A stretch of DNA of 64,000 nucleotides from Novosphingobium sp. ZN18A2 (GTDB lineage: Bacteria > Pseudomonadota > Alphaproteobacteria > Sphingomonadales > Sphingomonadaceae). The stretch's first letter is position 1; each line of letters begins with the position of its first letter. Location: assembly GCF_036784765.1 (NCBI RefSeq), contig NZ_CP136651.1:1984001-2048000 (forward strand), written 5' to 3'. This document shows, in pieces, positions 19,930-27,689 of the stretch. The notes beneath the pieces were generated by a model. It saw nothing but the letters and a program-made list of their open reading frames with translations. It did no database searches and was not told the origin of the DNA. The position numbers were made by a program, and so were the translations under genes.

Positions 19930-20669
19930 ACCCTGCTTGCGGAAAGCAGTCCGCCGGGTCCGGGCTCTACCCGCAACGCTCCGCACCCCGGAAATTCGAT
20001 CGTTTTCGCGGCTTCTGCCGGCCCGTTCGCCACCAACCAATCGGCAAGACGCATGGCAAGCCGGCCATCGTCTGCGGCAAGGTCCGGATCGGCCGAAGCA
20101 AGCTCGAAATCCTGCCCTCCGGCGAACGACAAGCCGGTGCTGCACAGGTTCCCGATGCGATTGCGGTAGAAGGCCGCCAATGCAAGCGACGGGAACGGGC
20201 CGCCATCAAGCCATGCGGTAATCGCGCTTTCGAACCAGTTCGCGCTGCTCAGGCTTTTGGAGGGCAACCATCCCACTGCCCTTATCCCGTCCAGCCCCGA
20301 AAGCGCCGCGGCCAGCCCGGCGACCGTGCGAATGACGGGCATCAGCCGTTCCGAACCTGCAAGGTGCGGACCAAGCGCGATGATCACGGCCTCGCCGGGC
20401 GGATCTGGGGTAGTTGCCGGCAGGTTGAAACGGTGTGGCATGGACGGCAGGTCTGCCGGACCTCCCGGCGAAAGGCCGACAAGATCGAACGTCAGGCCAT
20501 CACGCAGAACCTCTATCCATCCGGAAGCGGCATCATCCGCGTGGGAGACGGTAAAAGCCCCTGTTCCCGCCGAACACGCCTTTATCGCCGCAAGGCCGGG
20601 CCGGCGGCCCGATTCGAAAACGAGACACGCCATCCGCATGCCTTCGTTCCGCCGGTCGCTGTCAGCCAC
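19926..20669 (-). CDS. Hypothetical protein translationally coupled to the AHH nuclease gene
   Basis: 247 residues from GTG 20669, chosen because AAGGGG lies 6 bases before it. No signal peptide or membrane segment. The N-terminus begins ACLVFESG; the middle has VGWLPSKSLSSANWFESAI and WLDGGPFPSLALAAFYRN, then TGLSFAGGQDFELAS. This order faintly resembles DUF4261-type proteins, but I cannot confirm that. It ends in a GTGA overlap with the nuclease gene, so the two are almost certainly made together. Possible roles are regulator, immunity-like partner or substrate adaptor; none is shown by the sequence. Confidence 0.7.
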   Translation of the reverse strand: MADSDRRNEGMRMACLVFESGRRPGLAAIKACSAGTGAFTVSHADDAASGWIEVLRDGLTFDLVGLSPGGPADLPSMPHRFNLPATTPDPPGEAVIIALGPHLAGSERLMPVIRTVAGLAAALSGLDGIRAVGWLPSKSLSSANWFESAITAWLDGGPFPSLALAAFYRNRIGNLCSTGLSFAGGQDFELASADPDLAADDGRLAMRLADWLVANGPAEAAKTIEFPGCGALRVEPGPGGLLSASRV

Positions 20670-20769
20670 GTTTGTCCCCTTGCAAGACACTTGGCCTATC
20701 CGTCACGGTGCGTCGAGTCAGCACAACCGTTGACGCCTCCATTTCGGAGGCTGATCCCGAAATTCAGGT

Positions 20770-21261
20770 TCAAAACGCACCGATCTCCAGGCCGGTGACA
20801 AGCGCCTGGCCCATTTCCCGACATTGCTTCAGGATCGCTTCGTCCAGCGTCTTGGGCGCCAAGATCTCGTCGGGTGTCTGCGCATCCGTATTGGCGATAA
20901 GGCGTTCGGCAACGCGCTTGAGGCGCCATCCTGTCGCTATGCGGTCGATCTGGGCCTGTGCCCCCGCTCCGTCCGATCCGGCGGCGATCAGCGTGGCGAA
21001 GGCTCTTCCCTCTACCTTGCCCAGAACCGGGTAATAGCACCGATCGAAGAACTCCTTCATCTCGCCGCTCATCGTCGCGAGGTTTTCCGGGCAGGCGAAA
21101 ATATATCCCCCTGCCCCCAGGACATCGTCCGAATCCGCATCGCACGCGCGCAGAACGCGCACGTCGCCCGCCCCGCGCGCACCTTCGAACGCGGCTTCGG
21201 CCATGGCTTTCGCGGCACCTGTGCGCGAATGCCAGACGATAAGGAGCTGCCTGGAACTCAT
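20770..21261 (-). CDS. Flavodoxin-like flavoprotein
   Basis: 163 residues with the flavodoxin FMN-phosphate loop near the N-terminus (VWHSRTGAAKAMAEA), the ring-stacking loop CPENLATMSGEMKEFFDRCYY, and AAGSDGAGAQAQIDRIATGW. It resembles single-domain NAD(P)H-dependent FMN reductases or flavodoxins rather than full oxidoreductases. ATG 21261 sits at the conserved first strand; no strong ribosome-binding site is visible. It is divergent from recJ, about 100 bases from that start. Confidence 0.85.
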   Translation of the reverse strand: MSSRQLLIVWHSRTGAAKAMAEAAFEGARGAGDVRVLRACDADSDDVLGAGGYIFACPENLATMSGEMKEFFDRCYYPVLGKVEGRAFATLIAAGSDGAGAQAQIDRIATGWRLKRVAERLIANTDAQTPDEILAPKTLDEAILKQCREMGQALVTGLEIGAF

Positions 21262-21364
21262 AGGCTGAAAGGTCTCCGCGCGGTGCGAGCGGTTGTCAAC
21301 AAGTCCGTGCGCACCGGCGACGGCCCTCTTTCTTGTCGCCCCGCAATCGGATAGCCGGATGGGC

Positions 21365-23149
21365 ATGAAGCTCGTCACATGCATCGATTGCTCCCTTTCC
21401 GGCCTCGCCTGGCGCTGGCGCGGCGGCAACATGGATATGGCGGACGCTGGCCTGCCTCCGGGCGGGCTGGATGAGAACCTTGTGGACCAGTTGCTGCTCT
21501 CTCGCGGCGTGGCGGCAGACGACCTTGCGCGGCACCGCCGCCCGACCTTGCGGGACTTCCTGCCCGATCCTTCGATCTTCCGCGACATGGACAACGCCGC
21601 CGCGCGCCTTTCATCCGCGGTCGAAGCGGGCGAGGCGATCACGATCTATGGCGATTACGACGTCGACGGTGCAACCAGTGCGGCCCTGCTGATCCTGCTA
21701 CTGCGCGAACTGGGTGTTGAAGCGCGCCATTACATCCCCGACCGCCTGCTGGAAGGCTATGGCCCCTCGGGCGAAGCTCTGGTGCGCCTGGCGCGCGAGG
21801 GATCGAGCCTGATCGTGACGGTCGATTGCGGCGCCATGGCGCACGAAGCGCTGGCTGCCGCGGACAAGGAAGGCGTGGACGTTATCGTGGTGGACCACCA
21901 CAAATGCGCGCCGGAACTTCCGCGTGCGGCGGCGCTGGTCAATCCCAACCGGCTGGACGAAGACGACGAAGCCGCCGCGCACGGGCATCTCGCCGCCGTC
22001 GGTGTCGCGTTCCTGCTGGCAATCGCAACCGTGCGGGACTTGCGCGCGCGCGGTTATTTCAAGACACGCCGCGAACCCGATCTGATGGCCCTGCTCGATC
22101 TCGTCGCGCTGGGCACCGTGGCGGACGTTGCGCAGATCAGGGGACTGAACCGCGCCTTCGTGGCGCAAGGCCTGAAAGTGATGGGCAAGCGGCGCAACAC
22201 GGGGCTTTCCGCGCTGATCGACGCAAGCAGGCTGAACCGGGCACCGACATGCAGCGACCTTGGCTTCGCGCTTGGGCCACGCATCAACGCCGGTGGCCGC
22301 GTGGGAGAGGCAACGCTTGGCGTGCGCCTTCTGACCACGACCGATCCCGACGAAGCACGCGACATCGCGCAGCGGCTATCTGCCCTGAACGAGGAACGCC
22401 GCGCGATCGAACAGGCGGTTCAGGAAGCGGCCGAAGCGCAGATGGATGCGCAGCACAACCGCTCCGTCCTGCTGCTTTCCGGCGCAGGCTGGCATCCCGG
22501 CGTGATCGGCATCGTTGCCGGGCGAATCAAGGAGAAAAGCGGAAAGCCGTCGCTGGTGGTCGCACTGGACGCGGACGAGGCCGGCAACGGCAAGGGATCG
22601 GGCCGGTCTATTGCCGGGGTGGACCTGGGCGCCGCAATCATCGCCGCGCGCGAGGCCGGGCTGCTGGTCGGCGGCGGCGGGCATGCAATGGCCTGCGGGC
22701 TGACAATCGAACCGTCGCGCTTGCCGGACCTCGCCGAATGGCTGGACGATCGCCTTGCCCGCGACGTGGCCGAAGCGCAGGCGCGCCAGTCGCTGTTGCT
22801 TGACCTGTCGGTTGCGCCCGGCGGATTGACGCCTTCGCTGGTCGAAACGCTTGAAGAAGCCGGGCCGTTCGGCGTGGGCTGGCCGGGGCCGCGTGTCGCG
22901 GTGGGGCCGGTGCATCTCGTCAAATGCGATATCGTGGGAGCAGGACACGTCCGGATGGTGGCCGCGGGCGCCGATGGACGCAGTTTCAAGGCTATCGCAT
23001 TCCGCGCCGCCGAATCCGAAATGGGCCAGGCGCTGCTGCATGGCGCGCGCGGCAGAAAGCTATGGCTGGCGGGCCGCGTGAAGATGGACGACTGGGGCAG
23101 CCGCCCCGCCGCCGAGCTGCACGTAGAGGATGCCGCCTGGGCGGATTGA
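21365..23149 (+). CDS. recJ: Single-stranded-DNA-specific exonuclease RecJ
   Basis: 5'-3' single-strand exonuclease for recombination and mismatch repair. 594 residues from ATG 21365; ATG 21359 is equally possible. The DHH-family motifs are present: GDYDVDGATSA at 96-106, VTVDCGA, VVDHHKC, and LGTVADV. The DHHA1 part contains GGGGHAMACG. The C-terminal OB region ends RPAAELHVEDAAWAD. The N-terminal WRWRGG lead-in fits alphaproteobacterial RecJ. It is followed by the tRNA-Glu pair on the same strand. Confidence 0.95.
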   Translation: MKLVTCIDCSLSGLAWRWRGGNMDMADAGLPPGGLDENLVDQLLLSRGVAADDLARHRRPTLRDFLPDPSIFRDMDNAAARLSSAVEAGEAITIYGDYDVDGATSAALLILLLRELGVEARHYIPDRLLEGYGPSGEALVRLAREGSSLIVTVDCGAMAHEALAAADKEGVDVIVVDHHKCAPELPRAAALVNPNRLDEDDEAAAHGHLAAVGVAFLLAIATVRDLRARGYFKTRREPDLMALLDLVALGTVADVAQIRGLNRAFVAQGLKVMGKRRNTGLSALIDASRLNRAPTCSDLGFALGPRINAGGRVGEATLGVRLLTTTDPDEARDIAQRLSALNEERRAIEQAVQEAAEAQMDAQHNRSVLLLSGAGWHPGVIGIVAGRIKEKSGKPSLVVALDADEAGNGKGSGRSIAGVDLGAAIIAAREAGLLVGGGGHAMACGLTIEPSRLPDLAEWLDDRLARDVAEAQARQSLLLDLSVAPGGLTPSLVETLEEAGPFGVGWPGPRVAVGPVHLVKCDIVGAGHVRMVAAGADGRSFKAIAFRAAESEMGQALLHGARGRKLWLAGRVKMDDWGSRPAAELHVEDAAWAD

Positions 23150-23181
23150 ACGGCTATGCACGGCCAGTGTCACAACGGGGG

Positions 23182-23210
23182 TTGACCCTTTTCGATCTGT
23201 CCCTTAGAGG
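23182..23210 (+). promoter_or_regulatory. Promoter of the tRNA-Glu pair
   Basis: TTGACC (23182-23187) and TAGAGG (23205-23210) are separated by 17 bases, and the first mature tRNA base lies 33 bases further on. Hexamers and spacing are close to the vegetative consensus; position makes this the likely tRNA promoter. Confidence 0.6.
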
Positions 23211-23242
23211 CGCGGGCCTTGCCAGCGGCGCCAGCCGTGCAC

Positions 23243-23317
23243 GGCCCCTTCGTCTAGCGGTCAGGACGCGGCCCTTTCACGGCTGAAACACGGGTTCGAT
23301 TCCCGTAGGGGTCACCA
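23243..23317 (+). tRNA. tRNA-Glu (TTC anticodon)
   Basis: A 75-base cloverleaf with encoded CCA. The acceptor stem GGCCCCT pairs with AGGGGTC. The anticodon loop CTTTCAC gives anticodon TTC, and the T-arm has GGTTCGATTCC. It reads GAA and GAG codons after wobble modification. The promoter is upstream at 23182. It differs from the next tRNA by a single base. Confidence 0.96.
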
Positions 23318-23369
23318 TCTCCGCCGAGCCAGCGCTCGGGCGCGATGGCGCGGAGCGGTGAAGCAGAAC

Positions 23370-23444
23370 GGCCCCTTCGTCTAGCGGTCAGGACGCGGCC
23401 CTCTCACGGCTGAAACACGGGTTCGATTCCCGTAGGGGTCACCA
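23370..23444 (+). tRNA. tRNA-Glu (CTC anticodon)
   Basis: A 75-base cloverleaf with CCA, identical to the preceding tRNA-Glu except for the first anticodon base: the loop CTCTCAC gives CTC, reading only GAG. It begins 52 bases after the first copy and is presumably transcribed with it. Near-identity suggests tandem duplication with wobble-base change, or ongoing gene conversion. Confidence 0.96.
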
Positions 23445-23549
23445 CTTCCCGATCCAGACAAGACCATCTGCGGGCACGAGCCAGCCTGCCAGCCACACGT
23501 TCCGTGATGCGGTCGCGGGCCGCACCGCCGTCGGCAAACGCAATGCCCG

Positions 23550-24242
23550 TCAATCGGTCGATTCGACGGGTTCGGCGGTCTCCTTCGGTTCCGGCACGAA
23601 ATCCGGAACGCGGCGCGCGGTCAGAATCTTTACCGGCGGGTCCAGCATCTGCCCTTTCAGTCCGCCCTCGCCCTTGGTGGGCGAAAGCGGGGATTCCCAG
23701 ATCGCTTTTACCACGTCCATTCCCGCGACGACGTGCCCGAACGCCGCATAGCCGGCCCTTGCTTCGGGATCGTCGGATTCGGGATGTGCGTCCAGCGATG
23801 GCATGTCCGACAGGAGTATCGAAAACTCGCTGGTCGCCGTTCCCGGCGCGAATCGCGCCATGGAGAGCGTTCCCGCCTTGTGCAGGATACCGGTCTCGCT
23901 GGTCGGTTCGTGCGCGATGGGTGGCAGCACGCGCTTGGGATCGCCACGCGTGCCGGCCTGTATCAACCCGTTGGGCTGTTTGCCCCAGTCGAGCCGCATG
24001 GAGCGGTAGAAAACGATGCCGTCGAACCGCTTCTCGTCCACATAGCGCAGGAAATTGCGCACGGTGACGGGCGCATCCTTCGCATCGAGTTCGACAACGA
24101 TCGTGCCCTTGCCGGTGTTGAGCGCAACGTCCACGGTATCCGGAAGCGGCGCTGCGGACGGTTCGGACGCGGGCGAACGCGGCGCGGCACCCGCCAGAAG
24201 CGCCGCGAGCGGAAGGGCGGCAAGAACGAATCGGCGTTTCAT
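23550..24242 (-). CDS. Exported divergent cyclophilin-type PPIase
   Basis: 230 residues with an N-terminal signal peptide (MKRRFVLAALPLAALLAG, then APRSPAS) and a cyclophilin fold that keeps the framework PVTVRNFLRYVDEKRFDGIVFYRSM. Active-site motifs depart from canonical cyclophilins: FM-Q-GD is replaced by GLIQAGTRGDP, and SQFFI by SEFSIL. Isomerase activity is therefore doubtful. A charged low-complexity tail ends the protein. It is divergent from phoR with 233 bases between, which contain a Pho box. Compare the canonical copy at 1579-2355. Confidence 0.85.
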   Translation of the reverse strand: MKRRFVLAALPLAALLAGAAPRSPASEPSAAPLPDTVDVALNTGKGTIVVELDAKDAPVTVRNFLRYVDEKRFDGIVFYRSMRLDWGKQPNGLIQAGTRGDPKRVLPPIAHEPTSETGILHKAGTLSMARFAPGTATSEFSILLSDMPSLDAHPESDDPEARAGYAAFGHVVAGMDVVKAIWESPLSPTKGEGGLKGQMLDPPVKILTARRVPDFVPEPKETAEPVESTD

Positions 24243-24325
24243 GGTGCAATCATGCCCGAACGCGGCCTGCGGAAAACCCCTCTGCGAAAAGCACTTGCCG
24301 CAATACGCGGCGTCTTGCGGCCGCA

Positions 24326-24344
24326 CTGTCAGACTTCTGTCACA
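24326..24344 (+). promoter_or_regulatory. Pho box upstream of phoR
   Basis: CTGTCAGACTTCTGTCACA contains two direct repeats of CTGTCA exactly 11 bases apart (24326-24331, 24337-24342), matching the enterobacterial and rhizobial PhoB-binding consensus. It lies about 130 bases before the phoR start, which implies autoregulation by PhoB encoded at 26706. It could also control the divergent cyclophilin gene. Confidence 0.75.
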
Positions 24345-24475
24345 AATTCCCCGTAACGGGCGCTGGTGCCCTGCCGTATCAACCCTGCTTGCCCGTTCCG
24401 CCCGCCCTCGCCTATGGCCGTATCGGCCGCGCGTGGACTGCACCGGACGGCCGCAAAACTGGATCGCCGAGTGGA

Positions 24476-25663
24476 ATGCCGTCGATGAAGGGTTCCTCGA
24501 TTTCCTGGACAGCGGTTGCAATCGCCGTGGCGGCAACGCTCGCCCTGTTGCTGGCGGGTACCAACGCCTGGCTTGCAACCGGTGTGCTCGTCGTCTGGCT
24601 CGGCACGATCTGGCTGGGCCGGCCAGCGCCCGAAATCGAATACCGCAATATCGAGGACGGCAGCCTTTCGCGCCAGGCGATGGTCGACCTGATCGAATCG
24701 TTCGGCCTGCCCCTGATGATCATGGACGACCAGCGTATCGCATCTGCCAATGCGGCGGCGCGCGAAGCGCTTGGCCAGCACATCGTGGGGCAGGATGCGC
24801 GCGTCGCCCTGCGCCATCCGGAAGCGATCCGGCTTGTTTCAGAACGTAGCGGTCGCGCGGTGGTAAAGGGGCTGACCGGACCGCGCAGCATCTGGCAGGT
24901 CAGCGTCGTTCCCATCGATGACCGATTCTCGCTGGTGGAACTTGTGAACCGCACGGCCGAGGCAGACATAAGCCGCGCCCATACCGATTTCGTTGCCAAC
25001 GCCAGCCATGAGCTGCGCACGCCGCTCGCCTCGATCATCGGCTATATAGAGACGCTGGCTGATCCTGACGCGAAGATCGACAAGGCAACCGCCGCACGGT
25101 TCCACAGCACCGTTCTGCGCGAGGCGAAGCGGCTGCAAACGCTTGTGGAAGACCTGATGTCGCTTTCGCGGATCGAGGCCGAAAAGCACGATGCCCCGCG
25201 TGACGACGTTGCGCTGGACCAGCTTGTCCAGTCGATCCACAGCAGCATGGTTGCAAACGTAGGAGAAGGCCGGCTCGACCTGCAATGGTCGGGAGACCCT
25301 ATCGTCGTGCGGGGCGACAGGCAGCAGTTGGACCAGTTGATCCGCAACCTTGTCGACAATGCGCTGAAATACGGCGATCCGGAAAAGCCGGTAACGCTCT
25401 CGGTCCGCTGCGAAAGGAAGAACGCCATCCTCGAAGTGCGCGACCGCGGCGAAGGCATAGCCGCCGATCACCTGCCTTATCTGACCCGCCGGTTTTACCG
25501 GACCGACCCCGGTCGAAGCCGCGCCGCGGGCGGAACGGGCCTGGGCCTTGCCATCGTGAAGCATATCGTAGAGCGGCACCGCGGCACGCTCGACATCGCA
25601 AGCAAGGTTGGCGAAGGCACCACGGTAACCGTGTCGCTTGCGTTGAAAGACCCGGAAGGCTGA
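24476..25663 (+). CDS. phoR: Phosphate-regulon sensor histidine kinase
   Basis: Senses phosphate status and phosphorylates PhoB. 395 residues from ATG 24476; ATG 24485 is an alternative. Two N-terminal membrane segments (residues 10-46) are followed by a PAS-like region, then the H-box ASHELRTPLASIIGY with His 178, the N-box NLVDNALKYG, and ATP lid motifs VRDRGEGI and AAGGTGLGLAIVKH. A Pho box precedes the gene. It lies 247 bases before phoU with no pstSCAB between, so the membrane signal partner must be elsewhere. Confidence 0.93.
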   Translation: MPSMKGSSISWTAVAIAVAATLALLLAGTNAWLATGVLVVWLGTIWLGRPAPEIEYRNIEDGSLSRQAMVDLIESFGLPLMIMDDQRIASANAAAREALGQHIVGQDARVALRHPEAIRLVSERSGRAVVKGLTGPRSIWQVSVVPIDDRFSLVELVNRTAEADISRAHTDFVANASHELRTPLASIIGYIETLADPDAKIDKATAARFHSTVLREAKRLQTLVEDLMSLSRIEAEKHDAPRDDVALDQLVQSIHSSMVANVGEGRLDLQWSGDPIVVRGDRQQLDQLIRNLVDNALKYGDPEKPVTLSVRCERKNAILEVRDRGEGIAADHLPYLTRRFYRTDPGRSRAAGGTGLGLAIVKHIVERHRGTLDIASKVGEGTTVTVSLALKDPEG

Positions 25664-25734
25664 GCGCCCCGAATGCGTTGCGCGGCATGGCGGAATGAAG
25701 GTTTTTATGGGCGGGCCACCAGCCAATGTCGGCG

Positions 25735-25772
25735 CCTGTCATGCCAGCGCCACCTTCGATGCGCATGACAGG
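25735..25772. repeat. Perfect inverted repeat in the phoR-phoU gap
   Basis: CCTGTCATGC (25735-25744) and GCATGACAGG (25763-25772) are perfect 10-base complements with an 18-base spacer. Each arm contains CTGTCAT, half of a Pho box, but in inverted rather than direct orientation. It lies in the 247-base non-coding gap before phoU. It could be a hairpin between the two transcripts or a binding site. Confidence 0.45.
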
Positions 25773-25910
25773 ACAATCCCCACATATTCCGCAGCATCGC
25801 GCGGTTCCATTTCCCGGCAAGATCGTTGAATTTGCGGCGACACCGGATATTTTCACGAATCCCCGCCATTTTCCCGGCTGGGCTTACATCACCGGAAGGC
25901 ACGGCTGACC

Positions 25911-26597
25911 ATGGTCGCACAACATACCGTCAAGGCTTTCGACGAAGACATCACGCGCCTGCGCGGAATTATCGCGGAAATGGGCGGGCTGGCAGAACTT
26001 TCCATCAGCGAGGCGATGGACGCGCTGGTAACCGGCGATGAGGATCTCGCCGCGCGGATCGTCGCGCGTGACAAGCGCATCGACCAGCTGGAATCGGAGG
26101 TCGACCGGCTGGCTGTGCGCTTCCTTGCGTTACGCGCACCGATGGCGGACGACTTGCGTGAGGTTGTTGCCGCCCTGAAGATCGCGGGCGTGGTGGAGCG
26201 CGTGGGCGACTATGCAAAGAACATCGCAAAGCGCGTCGGCCATATCGAGGGGCGCAAGCGTTTCGAACCGCTCACCCTGCTTCCCGCCATGGCCGAAATG
26301 GCGAGCGAGATGGTGCACGACGTGTTGACCGCCTATGCCGCACGCGATGCAGATGCCGCGGTGGAAATCGTGCGGCGCGATGCCAAGGTGGACGCCTTTT
26401 ACGACAGTATCTTCCGCAACTTCGTTTCCTATATGGTTGAAAATCCGGCTACAATCAGCACGGCCGCCCAGTTGCTGTTCGTCGCGCGAAACATCGAACG
26501 CATCGGCGATCATGCCACCAACATTGCAGAAATGGTCTATTTCGCCGCGACCGGTGAAACGCTGCCCGACCGGGAAGACACGATCCCGCCGGCATAG
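25911..26597 (+). CDS. phoU: Phosphate transport/signalling regulator
   Basis: Negative regulator linking the Pst transporter and PhoR. 228 residues of two three-helix bundles, each with the metal-site pattern: residues VERVGDYAKNIAKR in the first half and IERIGDHATNIAEM in the second. Full length for the family. ATG 25911 begins MVAQHTVKAFDEDI, the usual N-terminus. It is followed by phoB after about 110 bases. The absence of pst genes from this cluster is noted separately. Confidence 0.96.
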   Translation: MVAQHTVKAFDEDITRLRGIIAEMGGLAELSISEAMDALVTGDEDLAARIVARDKRIDQLESEVDRLAVRFLALRAPMADDLREVVAALKIAGVVERVGDYAKNIAKRVGHIEGRKRFEPLTLLPAMAEMASEMVHDVLTAYAARDADAAVEIVRRDAKVDAFYDSIFRNFVSYMVENPATISTAAQLLFVARNIERIGDHATNIAEMVYFAATGETLPDREDTIPPA

Positions 26598-26705
26598 CGC
26601 GCGCGACAGATTTGACGGCCGTTCGACACATCATGCGTAGATTATGGTCATAGCGGTGTAACATTAGGCGTGTTGGCCTTGCGCAACCGCACAGGAGATA
26701 TTGCC

Positions 26706-27395
26706 GTGCCCGCGCCGAAACTGCTGCTTGTCGAAGACGATTCCGCCCTGGCCGAACTGGTCGAATACCGCTTTCGCGGTGAAGGCTATGACGTGCGCTC
26801 AACCGATGACGGGGACGAGGCCCTGATCATGGCGAGCGAGGACGTGCCGGATCTGGTCCTGCTGGACTGGATGATCGGCGGAACCAGCGGGATAGAAGTC
26901 TGCCGCAGATTGCGCCGCAACAAGGAAACGGCCCACGTGCCGATCATCATGCTCACCGCGCGCAGCGACGAGGATGACCGGGTTCGCGGGCTGGAAACGG
27001 GCGCGGACGATTACGTGACCAAGCCTTTCTCCCCGCGCGAACTTATTGCCCGCGTCGGCGCGGTCCTGCGCCGCGTGCGGCCTGCCCTTGCGGGAGAGAC
27101 GATCTCCGTCGGCGACATCGCGCTCGATCCCACCGCGCACCGCGTCACCCGCCGCGGACAGACGATGAAGATCGGGCCAACCGAATTTCGCCTGCTTCGT
27201 CATCTTATGGAACATCCGAACCGCGTGTTTTCGCGCGGACAATTGCTCGATGCGGTATGGGGCAGCGGCAGCGATATCGAATTGCGCACGGTCGACGTTC
27301 ACATCCGCCGCCTGCGCCAGGCCATTGCCTTGCCCGGCGCCGCCGATCCAATCCGTACCGTGCGATCGGCCGGCTATGCTTTCGAAGGCGCCTGA
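26706..27395 (+). CDS. phoB: Phosphate-regulon response regulator
   Basis: OmpR-family DNA-binding regulator activated by PhoR. The receiver domain shows LLLVEDDSALAELV (acidic pair), phospho-acceptor Asp in LVLLDWMIGG, and Lys in VTKPFSPREL. The winged-helix effector ends VDVHIRRLRQAI and RTVRSAGYAFEG. 229 residues from GTG 26706 with AGGAG 8 bases upstream. It converges with the DUF1467 gene (11 bases between stops). Its target motif occurs before phoR. Confidence 0.96.
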   Translation: MPAPKLLLVEDDSALAELVEYRFRGEGYDVRSTDDGDEALIMASEDVPDLVLLDWMIGGTSGIEVCRRLRRNKETAHVPIIMLTARSDEDDRVRGLETGADDYVTKPFSPRELIARVGAVLRRVRPALAGETISVGDIALDPTAHRVTRRGQTMKIGPTEFRLLRHLMEHPNRVFSRGQLLDAVWGSGSDIELRTVDVHIRRLRQAIALPGAADPIRTVRSAGYAFEGA

Positions 27396-27406
27396 AGAAA
27401 CACGCC

Positions 27407-27682
27407 TTATTCCTTGATCCGGCGCGTATAATCTATGTCGGAAAACGTCAGCCATCCATAGTGATAGTTGGCGTAGAAAATACCAAATGCGATGGCGGAA
27501 ACGATCGTCGTCCACAGGATGATCCGTCCGGGGCGGAAGTTCGTCGGTGCGCTTTCGGCCTGCCCCTTTACAAGCGTCGCGTCATCGTCCTCATGCGGGG
27601 TGCGCAACCCGAACGGCATCACCACGAACGCGGTCAGCACCCAGAACAGGCCGTAGATCATGATGATCGAGAACCAGCGCAT
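27407..27682 (-). CDS. DUF1467 family small membrane protein
   Basis: 91 residues with two membrane helices (residues 4-24 and about 54-70) flanking a charged loop that contains HEDDDAT and GQAESAPTNFRPGR. Family features are the MRW start, LFWVLTAFVVMPFGLRT and the AESAP motif. Function unknown. It is the last gene of the nuo-birA-coaX-rnj series and starts 7 bases after the rnj stop, an arrangement common in alphaproteobacteria. Confidence 0.88.
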   Translation of the reverse strand: MRWFSIIMIYGLFWVLTAFVVMPFGLRTPHEDDDATLVKGQAESAPTNFRPGRIILWTTIVSAIAFGIFYANYHYGWLTFSDIDYTRRIKE

Positions 27683-27689
27683 CGCCTGT

